From assembly GCA_028287035.1 (NCBI GenBank), contig JAQBQL010000243.1, positions 62,001-126,000 of the forward strand: a stretch of 64,000 bases of DNA, given 5' to 3'. The first letter of the stretch is position 1; each line of letters starts with the position of its first letter. The notes beneath the pieces are model-generated. The model did not search any database, had not been told where the DNA came from, and saw nothing but the letters and a program-made list of their open reading frames with translations. The stretch is from Labilithrix sp. Its GTDB lineage: Bacteria > Myxococcota > Polyangia > Polyangiales > Polyangiaceae. A program made the translations under genes and the position numbers. Shown one piece after another: positions 42,565 to 51,256 of the stretch.

Positions 42565-43266
42565 CTACCGCTTCACCCAGAGCTCCAGCCGCCCACCGCC
42601 CGACCGCTCGCGCAACACCAGGTCGTATTCCTCGGGCATGTCTCCGCCGAAACCGCAATACGTGACGACGCGGGCGCCGGGCCGTGCGCGCGAGAGGAGA
42701 AGCTCGGTGGCGACCACGTCTCCGTTGAAGCGCTTCGCGCTGAGCTCGACGGTGCCGTCGAGACAATCGGTCCTCGTGCACAGGTTCTCTGCGAACGGAT
42801 TGAACAGGTAGAAGCCATCGATCGCAGCGGGATCCTGCTCTGCGATGCTCCCGCCGTCGAAGCTCACCTCGACACCGATCCTCTCTGCAGCGCTGCGCGC
42901 GATCTCGACGAGGTGCGGGCGATGCTCGATGCCGCGGACCTCCGCGTTCGCCACCGCGCCCGCGACGATGCAGAACTTGCCGACCCCCGAACCGATGTCG
43001 AGAATCCTCGCCCGGGCCCGATCCACGAGAAGGGCCGCGGCGCGCACGGCCACTTCCACCGGCGTCCAGTAGAGGCTCGAACGCGCCTGCGCAGCCGGCG
43101 GGAACACCTCGTCGAACACCCGGTCGGCCACGACCACGCCACCGCGAAGCGATTGACCGATCCGCCAGTATTCACGACCCGGCTCGTCAGTATTCCTGAC
43201 CCTCGTCGCTCGTGCCTCGCCCGCGATCGCTCGCCGGCGAGCGCCAGCAACGGAGAGCGCGCTCAT
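42565..43266 (-). CDS. Class I SAM-dependent methyltransferase, paralogue 1
   Basis: A 233-aa methyltransferase with a Rossmann fold: motif [13 protein letters not shown], then [13 protein letters not shown], and [12 protein letters not shown] as motif IV. It is a paralogue of the gene at 45023 (both have [23 protein letters not shown]). I keep the ATG ending at 43266; the first 30 residues are not conserved with the paralogue, so a later GTG may be the real start. The acceptor is unknown. The opposite-strand gene region begins just beyond its start. Confidence 0.8.
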   Translation of the reverse strand: MSALSVAGARRRAIAGEARATRVRNTDEPGREYWRIGQSLRGGVVVADRVFDEVFPPAAQARSSLYWTPVEVAVRAAALLVDRARARILDIGSGVGKFCIVAGAVANAEVRGIEHRPHLVEIARSAAERIGVEVSFDGGSIAEQDPAAIDGFYLFNPFAENLCTRTDCLDGTVELSAKRFNGDVVATELLLSRARPGARVVTYCGFGGDMPEEYDLVLRERSGGGRLELWVKR

Positions 43267-43579
43267 GCGATCGAAGCGGCCGGGCGCCGGCGAAACACTG
43301 CAGACGCGACCTCACGCTTCTTCATCATGCCTCGTGCGCTCGGTGTTCCAACGGGTCGCCAGGCGTACAGCAAATCCCGTACCGCTCCGTCACGCGCCCC
43401 CAAGCCAGCCACCGGCGAGCCCCGGCCACATCCTCCGTCCCCCTCGCGACGAGCTGGCGCCTATCCCCGCCAAAACAGCCCCCAACCACGCCATCCTGGC
43501 GTACTTCCGGCGCCCTCCCGGGCGTGACGCCGCCATCGCGCGCGCTCGCGCCACCGCCCCGACAACGGTAGGGTGTCCC
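43267..43579. other. 313-bp spacer, no convincing gene
   Basis: Lies between the divergent methyltransferase and sigma-54 activator genes. The activator frame is open back to 43265, but the extra 105 codons are rich in Pro, Arg and Ala without domain or motif. I regard it as regulatory space. No clear promoter was recognised. The right end has GGTAGGG 7-13 bp before GTG 43580. Confidence 0.5.
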
Positions 43580-44566
43580 GTGCCCCGAACGAAAAGGCCC
43601 GCCGACGTCGTCTTCGAGCCCGTCATGGAGTCAGGGTCGATGCGCGAGCTGGACCGCATTCTCACGGCGGTTGCCGCGAAGGAGGTCGTCCTTTCCCTCG
43701 TCGGCGAGAGCGGCACCGGCAAGGAGGTCCTCGCCCGCCGCATCCACGAGATGTCCCATCGACGGAGCGGTCCGTTCGTTCCCATCAACTGCGCGGCGAT
43801 CCCGGATGCCCTCTTCGAGAGCGAGCTCTTCGGTCACGAGAAGGGAGCCTTCACGGGTGCCACCTCGCGCGCGCTGGGCAAGCTCGAGGCGGCAAACGGC
43901 GGAACGCTCTTCCTCGACGAGGTCGGCGAGATGCCGCTCACCATGCAGGCGAAGCTCCTTCGCTTCCTCGAGAACCGCAAATTCATGCGCGTCGGCGGAT
44001 CGACCAAGATATCGGTCGACGCTCGGCTGGTCTGCGCGACGCTCCGCCCGCTGGAAGACGAGGTGAAGGCGGGGCGCTTCCGCGCCGACCTGTTCTACAG
44101 GCTCCAGGGGATATCGCTGGCCATTCCGCCGCTTCGCGAGCGGCAAGCGGACATCGCACCGCTGGTTCGTCAATTCACCGCGCAGCTCTCGGCGCGCCAC
44201 GGCACGCAGCCGCCGAAGTACGCCCGTGCGGCTACGATGGCGCTCCTCCACTACTCGTGGCCAGGCAACATCCGCGAGCTCCGTAACGTGGTGGAGCTCG
44301 TGTGCCTCCTTCGCGAGGGAAAGTCGGTGCGCTTCTCGGACCTGCCGTTGACCCTCAGGCGGGAGCTCGAGAGCGGCGCGTCCTCGAAGAAAGCAGCCGC
44401 GCCGGACGTTCTCTCCGTCCGGCTCGACCGCCCGCTCCACGAGAGCGTGAACACCATCCTCGAAGCGGCCCTCGCGCTGGAGAATGGCAATCGCTCCCGC
44501 GCGGCTCGCCGGCTCGGCGTCAGCCTGCGCACCATGCAGCGATTCGCCGCTCGTGGCGCCTGCTAG
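43580..44566 (+). CDS. Sigma-54-dependent activator without sensor domain
   Basis: A 328-aa enhancer-binding protein. It starts almost directly with the AAA core: Walker A GESGTGKE (42-49), sigma-54 loop GAFTGA (89-94), Walker [10 protein letters not shown], sensor [13 protein letters not shown] Fis-type helix-turn-helix ends it ([20 protein letters not shown]). There is no receiver, FHA, PAS or GAF domain before the core, so it may be constitutive or controlled by a separate protein. Start GTG 43580 was chosen as the last start before the conserved core. It lies between two paralogous methyltransferases. Confidence 0.88.
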   Translation: MPRTKRPADVVFEPVMESGSMRELDRILTAVAAKEVVLSLVGESGTGKEVLARRIHEMSHRRSGPFVPINCAAIPDALFESELFGHEKGAFTGATSRALGKLEAANGGTLFLDEVGEMPLTMQAKLLRFLENRKFMRVGGSTKISVDARLVCATLRPLEDEVKAGRFRADLFYRLQGISLAIPPLRERQADIAPLVRQFTAQLSARHGTQPPKYARAATMALLHYSWPGNIRELRNVVELVCLLREGKSVRFSDLPLTLRRELESGASSKKAAAPDVLSVRLDRPLHESVNTILEAALALENGNRSRAARRLGVSLRTMQRFAARGAC

Positions 44567-44716
44567 CGCGTGCCACGACGGCACTCCCGAGCATCTGCGA
44601 TCGATCCCGCTATGCCATCGTGGCGCGCACCCTGGACCCGTTCACCAGACGCCCATCGCCGGACCCCGCCGATGCGCGCCGCAGCGGTGGCACCAACGTT
44701 GCTGAGACGGCCGCAG

Positions 44717-44974
44717 ATGCACACGCGTAAGCGCGCCACCGGCTCCCAGCACGTCGCCATCGTCTCGGCTAACCCCGAGACGCTCGACGGTCTGCAGACC
44801 TATCTCCAGAGCGCTGGCGTCGGGGCACGGGGAACCCGGCGCCTCGAGGACTGCGCCGACCTGAAGGTGCCCGCCACCATCTCGGTCGTGCTCTTCCCGG
44901 ATGACTTCGCCACGGAGAGCGTCCACGTCAACGACGACAGCCCGAAGCGAAGGGCGCCGAGGGTCTATCAATGA
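44717..44974 (+). CDS. Small receiver-like protein, probably truncated
   Basis: An 85-aa protein; the first 60 residues look like the start of a response-regulator receiver (HVAIVSANPETLDGLQTYLQ, ARGTRRLEDCADL, ISVVLFPDDFA) with strand-helix-strand pattern. The tail (NDDSPKRRAPRVYQ) is not receiver-like, and the second half of the domain is missing, so a deletion or frameshift is likely. It sits between the sensorless activator and the second methyltransferase, and might be what is left of, or a small regulator for, the activator's control module. A start further upstream at 44570 is less convincing. Confidence 0.5.
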   Translation: MHTRKRATGSQHVAIVSANPETLDGLQTYLQSAGVGARGTRRLEDCADLKVPATISVVLFPDDFATESVHVNDDSPKRRAPRVYQ

Positions 44975-45022
44975 GCACGACCGCCGGCCCGAGGAGCACG
45001 TCTTGAAGAACAGGGGTGCACG

Positions 45023-45817
45023 ATGAGAAGAAATGGAGCTTGCGCGGTGGTCAGCCCGGTGCCGTTCGTGCAGACGTGGCCCGTCGCGATCGACGACACG
45101 ACCGACGCACAGCTCGACGCCCTGTTGCCGCCGCCGGTGCGCCGCGTGTCGTCGGTGTACTGGACGCCCATTCGCGTCGCGCAGCGTGCCGCACGGATAT
45201 TCGACGATCTCGGCGTCTCGCGCGTCCTCGACGTCGGCTCGGGCCCTGGAAAGTTCTGCGTCGTGGCAGGCGCGGGAGCGCCCCGGATATCCTTCGTCGG
45301 AATCGAGCATCGCCCGCATCTCGTCGCCGCAGCGCGCTCGCTCGCCGCTTCCGTGGGCGCGCTCAACGTCACGTTCGTGCACGGGGATGCGACGTCCTTC
45401 CCGTGGACGGGCTTCGACGGCTTCTACGTGTTCAACTCGTTCGCCGAGAACGGCCTCGCTTCGGACGACCAGGTCGACCAGACCGTCGAGCTGTCGCACG
45501 TCAGGCGCATCGACGACATCATGCGCGTGAAGCGATGGCTGCAGACGAGGGACCCCGGCGCCATCTTGCTGACCTATCACGGCCTCGGCGGCCCCATCCC
45601 GGCGTCGTACGAACAGGTGCACGTGGAACGGGCGGGCAGCGGCTGGCTGCGCGCCTGGCGGAGTAGGCGCGGCGGGCCGACCGACAAGTTCTGGCTGGAG
45701 GACGACGCCGACGTGCGCCTCGCGTCGCTCGAAGACATCGCCCGCGAGCTCGCGCCCGGATACCCGGCGTCATTCGATCGAGCGCGTCCGCCTCGGCGCC
45801 CGCGTCCTCAGAACTGA
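45023..45817 (+). CDS. Class I SAM-dependent methyltransferase, paralogue 2
   Basis: A 264-aa methyltransferase related to the gene at 42565: VYWTPIRVAQRAAR, motif [32 protein letters not shown], then FDGFYVFNSFAEN. It has about 40 extra residues at the C-terminus with a basic Pro-rich tail (ARPPRRPRPQ). The methyl acceptor is unknown. The last 10 bp overlap convergently with the stop of the lipoprotein gene at 45808. Confidence 0.82.
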   Translation: MRRNGACAVVSPVPFVQTWPVAIDDTTDAQLDALLPPPVRRVSSVYWTPIRVAQRAARIFDDLGVSRVLDVGSGPGKFCVVAGAGAPRISFVGIEHRPHLVAAARSLAASVGALNVTFVHGDATSFPWTGFDGFYVFNSFAENGLASDDQVDQTVELSHVRRIDDIMRVKRWLQTRDPGAILLTYHGLGGPIPASYEQVHVERAGSGWLRAWRSRRGGPTDKFWLEDDADVRLASLEDIARELAPGYPASFDRARPPRRPRPQN

Positions 45818-46236
45818 TACGTCCGGCGCAGCGCCATCACCTGATCATCGCACGATGCGAGCCCCGCGAATCCCTCGTCGAGGAGCCGCGACGACTCGCC
45901 CAGCTTCGTCCCCAGGGCCTGCGCCTCCGCGGACTCCTTGGCGAGCTTGCCGGCGTCGAGATCGGCAATCGCGCGCTCGACCTCGTTCTTCAACACCAGC
46001 GCACGGGCCGTCGCCTCGGCGGAGACCAGGCACGCGTCGCGCGCGCGGCACACGTCCGGCGCACGGCAGGGCACCGCCCGTAGCGGCGCCACGAGATCCG
46101 GCTTCGCGGCATTCGGCGCCTTGCGGAAGCGGTCCATCGCCTCGCTCACCTGCGCCGCCTGCTGCTTGTCGCTCCCGCGGCAGCCCGTGACCGCGAGCGA
46201 CGCGATCGTTGCCAGTGCCAGAACGACCAGCTTCAT
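45808..46236 (-). CDS. Lipoprotein of unknown function
   Basis: A 142-aa lipoprotein with lipobox AVTGC (Cys19). The mature part is mostly helical with four spaced Cys (VPCRAPDVCRARDACLVS, LASCDDQVM), likely two disulfides. It is the last gene of the purM-purN-oxidoreductase set; its ATG overlaps the stop of the oxidoreductase gene by 4 bp. Function unknown. Confidence 0.75.
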   Translation of the reverse strand: MKLVVLALATIASLAVTGCRGSDKQQAAQVSEAMDRFRKAPNAAKPDLVAPLRAVPCRAPDVCRARDACLVSAEATARALVLKNEVERAIADLDAGKLAKESAEAQALGTKLGESSRLLDEGFAGLASCDDQVMALRRTYQF

Positions 46237-47789
46237 GACAGCTCCACCTTGCTCCACATCTCGCGGAGCATCTTCTCTTTGCGCCGGTCGGTCCGCGTGA
46301 TGATCCGCGCGACCCCCCAGGCGGCGAGCAGCTCGCCTTCCTGGCCGAGCGCCGGAAGCGTGCTCCGGCCCGTGACGAACACGTTGCCGAGGCCGGTGCG
46401 CAGCGGCTCGCCCGCGAGCCCGTGAAGCTGCGGCGGCGCCACCGAGAAGCGCGGGATCATCGCCTCGGCCTCGAGCGAGCCGCCCGACGCACGAAGACGC
46501 GCCCGGTCCACGAGGTGCGCACGGATACCCCACGATGAAGGACCGATTCGCGAATCCCCAGGCGAGGGAGACCGGAAATCCCAGAGCGGCCGCGCGTCAT
46601 GCGGCGAATCCACGACGAGGAGATGCCGCTCGACGAACGGGAGCAGCTCGAAGATCGCCGAAAGCACCTCCTCGCGCGCGCCCGCCAGCGGCGCTCCCTC
46701 GGGCAGGATGGTCTCCGCCACGAGCAGCACCGTGCCCGGCGCGGGGCCCGGCGCCTGCTGCAGGTGCACCGCCCCGCCGCGCGCCGGCAGCAGGAACGAC
46801 TCGACGGCGAGCGGCTGCGGCACACCCTCCGGACGCACCACCAGCGACACGACGAAGCGCCGCTCCGACGCCGTGACCGTCGACGCCTCCTCGCTGCGCG
46901 GTGCCACGAATTCGGGCGCGAGCTCGAGGACCTGAGCCGCCTCCAGGTCGGAGACCACGAACGTCACGCCGACCGGCGCCTCGTCGCCGTCGACGTGCAC
47001 GCCCCGCACCTTCCCGCCCTTGACGACGAGGCTCGCCGCGCGGTCACCGATGCGCGTGTCACCGCCGTGCGCGCGCACGCGCTCGAGCAGGAAGTCGACG
47101 AGCTCGTCCTCGCCGCCCGCCAGATGCGTCACCCCGCGCGTCCACGCGCCGTGGAGCCGCGCCGTCGCAAACGCGGGCAACGCGTCGGCGAGGTCGGTCG
47201 CGAAGCGTGCCGGCGTCGTCACCACGGCGCGAAACGCATGATCGCGCGGCAGCTCCGCGAGGAGATCCCCCGCGTCCTCGAGATACGGAAGCGAGGCGGC
47301 GACCCGGCCCGTCTCGCGGCGCTCCCAGAACCCGCCGGGCGGCCACACCGCGTCGCGCTCGAAGGCCGCGTCGGCGGCGGCATTGGTGCGCGCGAGCTCC
47401 GCGTAGAGGTCGTCGACCACGCGGCGGACGGCCGGGAACTCGCGCTCGATCTCGCGCGCGAAGAGCGCCGCGTCGGGCGGAACCTCGAGCCGCGACCCCG
47501 GTGCGAGCACCTGCAGCATCGGATCGAGCGTCCCCAGCCGGCGGCGAAAGGTCTGCGACTGCGCGAGCTCGACGAGCACGCGCCCCCACGCCGGCGACGA
47601 CGCGGAGAGGAACGTGAAGGGACGACGCGCCAGCACGAGGCCATCGTGGTGATAGGTGGGCCTGCGCCAGCCGTGACCGAGCACCAGCACGCGCCACGAA
47701 CGCCGCGCCAGGAGCGCTGCGGCGGCGAGCGCCCCGATGCCGGCGCCGAGCACCACCACGTCGTAGTGCTTGGAGGTGACGCCGTTCAT
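46233..47789 (-). CDS. FAD-dependent amine oxidase / phytoene desaturase-like oxidoreductase
   Basis: A 518-aa flavoprotein. The dinucleotide-binding motif VVVLGAGIGALAAAALLARR near residues 11-30 (GxGxxG) opens the protein, followed by a conserved Arg-rich block. GVTHLAGGEDELVDFLLERV and GNVFVTGRSTLPALGQEGEL resemble the substrate/FAD regions of phytoene desaturase and carotenoid isomerase types. The substrate could be a carotenoid, but no other carotenoid genes are near. Overlaps purN and the lipoprotein gene by 4 bp each. Confidence 0.8.
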   Translation of the reverse strand: MNGVTSKHYDVVVLGAGIGALAAAALLARRSWRVLVLGHGWRRPTYHHDGLVLARRPFTFLSASSPAWGRVLVELAQSQTFRRRLGTLDPMLQVLAPGSRLEVPPDAALFAREIEREFPAVRRVVDDLYAELARTNAAADAAFERDAVWPPGGFWERRETGRVAASLPYLEDAGDLLAELPRDHAFRAVVTTPARFATDLADALPAFATARLHGAWTRGVTHLAGGEDELVDFLLERVRAHGGDTRIGDRAASLVVKGGKVRGVHVDGDEAPVGVTFVVSDLEAAQVLELAPEFVAPRSEEASTVTASERRFVVSLVVRPEGVPQPLAVESFLLPARGGAVHLQQAPGPAPGTVLLVAETILPEGAPLAGAREEVLSAIFELLPFVERHLLVVDSPHDARPLWDFRSPSPGDSRIGPSSWGIRAHLVDRARLRASGGSLEAEAMIPRFSVAPPQLHGLAGEPLRTGLGNVFVTGRSTLPALGQEGELLAAWGVARIITRTDRRKEKMLREMWSKVELS

Positions 47790-48424
47790 GACGCCGGCTT
47801 GATGCGCACGCGCGCACGCTCGCCGGCGAGCGCCGGCAGCACCTCGACCCGTTCCTCGGCGATCCACTGGAGCACCGCCGGAAGCAGCGCGTGCTCGCTC
47901 TCGAGGATTCGCGCGCGGAGCGCCGGCTCGTCGTCGCCGTCCAGCACGGGCACCGCCCGCTGCGCGATGATGGGGCCCGTGTCCATGCCCGCGTCCACGA
48001 AGTGGACCGTGCAGCCGGTCACCCGCACGCCGTACGCGAGCGCCTGACCCTGCGAGTGCGTCCCGGGGAACGCCGGCAGGAGCGAGGGATGGATGTTGAC
48101 CACGCGGTAAGGGAACGCCCCGAGGAGCACCGGCGTCACGATCCGCATGAATCCCGCCAGCACGACGCACGTGACGCCATGCGCCCGCAGTTGCTCCACG
48201 ACCGCCGCATCGAACGCCTCGCGTGTGGCGTGCGCCTTGTGATCGACCACCATCGTGGCGATTCCGGCGGCCCGCGCGCGCTCCAGCCCTCCCGCGCTCG
48301 CCACGTTGGACAGGACGACCGCGATACGTGCCGACAGCGAGCCGCTCGCGACGGCATCGATGACCGCCTGCAGATTCGTGCCCGAGCCGGAGACCAGCAC
48401 CCCCAGGACGAGGGGCGCGGTCAC
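47786..48424 (-). CDS. purN: Phosphoribosylglycinamide formyltransferase PurN
   Basis: Folate-dependent enzyme (212 aa) of purine synthesis that formylates glycinamide ribonucleotide. VLVSGSGTNLQAVIDA near the N-terminus, catalytic block VVNIHPSLLPAFPGTHSQ (Asn and His), and Asp in VDAGMDTGPI are all present. Length is typical. It overlaps purM upstream and the oxidoreductase downstream by 4 bp each, so it is translationally coupled to both. Confidence 0.96.
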   Translation of the reverse strand: MTAPLVLGVLVSGSGTNLQAVIDAVASGSLSARIAVVLSNVASAGGLERARAAGIATMVVDHKAHATREAFDAAVVEQLRAHGVTCVVLAGFMRIVTPVLLGAFPYRVVNIHPSLLPAFPGTHSQGQALAYGVRVTGCTVHFVDAGMDTGPIIAQRAVPVLDGDDEPALRARILESEHALLPAVLQWIAEERVEVLPALAGERARVRIKPAS

Positions 48425-49467
48425 GGGAAGATCACCCGCGCCTCGAAGTCCGTGCCGTCGGGCACCGCGACGACCTCACCGAGATCGATGGGCGCTTCCC
48501 CGAGGGCCTCGAGCGTCTCGACGGTGAGCGCATGCTCGCCGGCGCCGACCACGAACACGAAGCCCACGCCGAGGTTGAACACGCGCCGCAGCTCGTGCTC
48601 GTCGACCTGCTCCGCGATGAGGTCCACGAGCGCGGGGCGCTTCCACCGCGTCGCGGGAAGGCGCACGCCGAGCCCCTCGGGCAGCACGCGCGGAAGGTTG
48701 CCGGGCAGGCCGCCGCCGGTGATGTGGCTCATGGCGTGGACGTCGATTCCCGCGGCGAGCACGGCCTGCACGTGCCGCGGGTAGAGGCGTGTTGGCGCGA
48801 GCAGCGCCTCGCCGACCGAGGCCCCGCCGAGCGAAGCCGGACGATCGGCGGGCGTCAGCTTCATCGCGTCGAAGAGCACGCGGCGCGCGAGCGAGTAGCC
48901 GTTCGAGTGGAGACCACTCGAAGGAAGGCCGATCACGCGGTCACCGGCGGCGACGCGTTTGCCGTCGACGAGCTTCTTCTTGTCGACGACGCCGACCACG
49001 AAGCCGGCGAGGTCGTACTCGCCCGCGGCGTACATGCCGGGCAGCTCGGCGGTCTCGCCCCCGAGCAGCGCGCAGCCCGACTCCTTGCAGGCGAGCGCGA
49101 TGCCCTTCACGACCGCCTCGGCGACATCGAGCGAGAGCTTGCCCGTCCCGAAGTAGTCGAGGAAGAAGAGGGGGCGCGCGCCGCACGTGATGATGTCGTT
49201 CACGCACATGCCGACGAGGTCCTGGCCGATCGTGTCGTGCACGCCGGTGAGGAACGCGACCTTGAGCTTCGTGCCGACGCCGTCCGTCCCGCTCACCAGG
49301 ATCGGCTCCTCGAGGCCCTTCGGCACCGCGCAGAGGCCCGCGAATCCGCCGACGTCGGCGAGCACCTCGGGGATGCGCGTCATCTTCGCGAAGGGCTTGA
49401 TGCGCTCGACGAGCTCGTCTCCCGCGTCGATGTCCACGCCCGCGTCGCGATACGAGATGGAGGGCAT
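48421..49467 (-). CDS. purM: Phosphoribosylformylglycinamidine cyclo-ligase PurM
   Basis: AIR synthetase (348 aa), which closes the imidazole ring in purine synthesis. SYRDAGVDIDAGDELVERI at the start, GTDGVGTKLKVA for ATP/phosphate binding, GGETAELPGMYA, and SHITGGGLPGNLPRVLP are the standard blocks. It heads the set purM-purN-oxidoreductase-lipoprotein. The ATG ends at 49467, 66 bp from the divergent DUF2330 gene. Confidence 0.97.
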   Translation of the reverse strand: MPSISYRDAGVDIDAGDELVERIKPFAKMTRIPEVLADVGGFAGLCAVPKGLEEPILVSGTDGVGTKLKVAFLTGVHDTIGQDLVGMCVNDIITCGARPLFFLDYFGTGKLSLDVAEAVVKGIALACKESGCALLGGETAELPGMYAAGEYDLAGFVVGVVDKKKLVDGKRVAAGDRVIGLPSSGLHSNGYSLARRVLFDAMKLTPADRPASLGGASVGEALLAPTRLYPRHVQAVLAAGIDVHAMSHITGGGLPGNLPRVLPEGLGVRLPATRWKRPALVDLIAEQVDEHELRRVFNLGVGFVFVVGAGEHALTVETLEALGEAPIDLGEVVAVPDGTDFEARVIFP

Positions 49468-49533
49468 TGCCGGGGCCTTCTAGCCCCGCCCGTCGCTCGC
49501 GACAACTGCCATGCGCCCGCGTAGCATCGCGGG

Positions 49534-51237
49534 ATGCGCAAGCTCCTCGCGACGGTCACCTTCCTCGGCGCAGCCGCGCTCGCCGCCGACGCGAACGCCT
49601 TCTGCGGCTTCTACGTGAGCGGCGCCGACGGGAAGCTTTTCAACGACGCGACGCAGGTGGTCCTCATGCGCGAGGGCACGCGCACCGTGCTGTCGATGCA
49701 GAACAGCTACGCGGGTCCGCCGAAGGACTTCGCGATGGTGGTCCCCGTGCCCGTGGTGCTCCAGCAGGAGAACGTGAAGACGCTCCCGAAGGACATCTTC
49801 GCGCGCGTCGACCAGATGACCGCGCCGCGCCTCGTCGAGTACTGGGAGCAGGACCCGTGCGCGCCCCCGATGCCGATGGAGGCGATGGCGCTCGGCGGCG
49901 CCGGCCCGCGCTACCGCTCGGCCCCGGCTCCGAAGGCAGCGGCGGATCTCGGCGTCACGGTGGAGGCGAAGTTCACGGTCGGCGAGTACCAGATCGTGAT
50001 CCTCAGCGCGCAGGACGCGGCGGGGCTCGATACCTGGCTTCGCCAGGAGCAATACAAGATTCCCGAAGGCGCCGACGCCTACCTCCGGCCGTACGTGCAG
50101 GCGGGCAGCAAGTTCTTCGTCGCCAAGGTCGATGTCACCAAGGTGAAGTTCGAGAATGGCCGCGCCGCGCTCTCGCCCCTGCGGTTTCATTACGACGCGG
50201 ACACCTTCTCGCTGCCGGTGCGGCTCGGGCTCATGAACTCGCAGGGCACGCAGGACCTCATCGTCAACGTGCTCGCGAAGGGGACCCGCTACGAGGTCGC
50301 GAATTATCCGAATGTCACGATTCCCACGAACTTCGATGTCGCCGAGGCGGCTCGTGGGCAATTCGGGACGTTCTATGCGGCGCTCTTCGACCGCACGCTC
50401 CAGCAGGTCCCGAAGGCGGTGGTCACGGAGTACTCGTGGGACGCAACCACGTGCGACCCCTGTCCGGCGCCGCCGCTCACCGCGGGCGACCTCGCGACGC
50501 TCGGCGCGGACGTGCTCCCCTCGAGCGGCGTGTCCGGTGGTCAGGGCCCGGGCGCCGCTTCCGGGCCGCCCGGCGCGCGCCCTCCGCGCCGGCCCTGGGG
50601 CGGCGGGTCCGGGTTCGTGATGACGCGCCTGCATGCGCGCTACGGGAAGGAGTCGCTCGGCGAGGACCTCGTGTTCCGCACCGCATCTCCGATCGCCGGA
50701 GGTCGCGAGGTGTCGACCGGCGCGGGCGGGCTCGAGCACGGCGCGCAGCCGAGCGGCATCAACAACTTCCAGGGCCGCTACGCGATCCGTCACCCGTGGA
50801 CCGGGCCGGTCGCCTGCAAGAGCCCGGTGCGCGGGATCTGGGGCGGTCCGCCGGGCGGCGCTCAGCAGAAGCCGGCGGCGGCAACGGGGCTCGCCTTTGC
50901 TCCGCGCGGCAAGCTGCAGCTCGCGGCGTTCGTGAAGGGGCCCTTGCCCGACGCGATCGCGCTGCCCGGCGCGCCGACGCCGCTCGGATCGCCGGTGGTG
51001 CCCGGGGGCGGTGCCGGCGCGACGAACGACGCGGGCGGGGCGAGCGCCGCGAGCGATGCCGGACCGGAGCTCGATGCGTCCTCGGCCGATGGCGGTTCGG
51101 GAGTCCCGCCGGCCACACCGCCGGCGAGCCACGGCTGCGGGTGCACCGTCGCGCCCGACGTCACGAGCACCGGCGCGCTCGTCGCGGGCGCGCTCGCCTT
51201 CGGCGCCGCCCTCTTGCGCCGCAAGCGTCGGCGCTGA
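49534..51237 (+). CDS. DUF2330 protein with MYXO-CTERM-like sorting tail
   Basis: A 567-aa exported protein. Signal peptide ATVTFLGAAALAADANA, then CGFYVSGADGKLFNDATQV and AMVVPVPVVLQQENVK, hallmarks of the DUF2330 family. A Pro/Gly region (about 330-360) splits the protein. The C-terminus, after an Ala/Gly/Asp linker, is HGCGCTVAPD, a hydrophobic helix (GALVAGALAFGAALL) and RRKRRR, the layout of the MYXO-CTERM signal that sends proteins to the outer surface in Myxococcota. This is the best taxonomic marker in the window. Function of DUF2330 is unknown. Confidence 0.87.
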   Translation: MRKLLATVTFLGAAALAADANAFCGFYVSGADGKLFNDATQVVLMREGTRTVLSMQNSYAGPPKDFAMVVPVPVVLQQENVKTLPKDIFARVDQMTAPRLVEYWEQDPCAPPMPMEAMALGGAGPRYRSAPAPKAAADLGVTVEAKFTVGEYQIVILSAQDAAGLDTWLRQEQYKIPEGADAYLRPYVQAGSKFFVAKVDVTKVKFENGRAALSPLRFHYDADTFSLPVRLGLMNSQGTQDLIVNVLAKGTRYEVANYPNVTIPTNFDVAEAARGQFGTFYAALFDRTLQQVPKAVVTEYSWDATTCDPCPAPPLTAGDLATLGADVLPSSGVSGGQGPGAASGPPGARPPRRPWGGGSGFVMTRLHARYGKESLGEDLVFRTASPIAGGREVSTGAGGLEHGAQPSGINNFQGRYAIRHPWTGPVACKSPVRGIWGGPPGGAQQKPAAATGLAFAPRGKLQLAAFVKGPLPDAIALPGAPTPLGSPVVPGGGAGATNDAGGASAASDAGPELDASSADGGSGVPPATPPASHGCGCTVAPDVTSTGALVAGALAFGAALLRRKRRR

Positions 51238-51256
51238 TCCGCGCGTGCCGGCGCGC

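Noticed and set aside
43265..43579. N-terminal extension of the sigma-54 activator from ATG 43265
   Set aside because: The 105 extra residues are low in complexity with no sensor-like pattern and begin on top of the divergent methyltransferase start.
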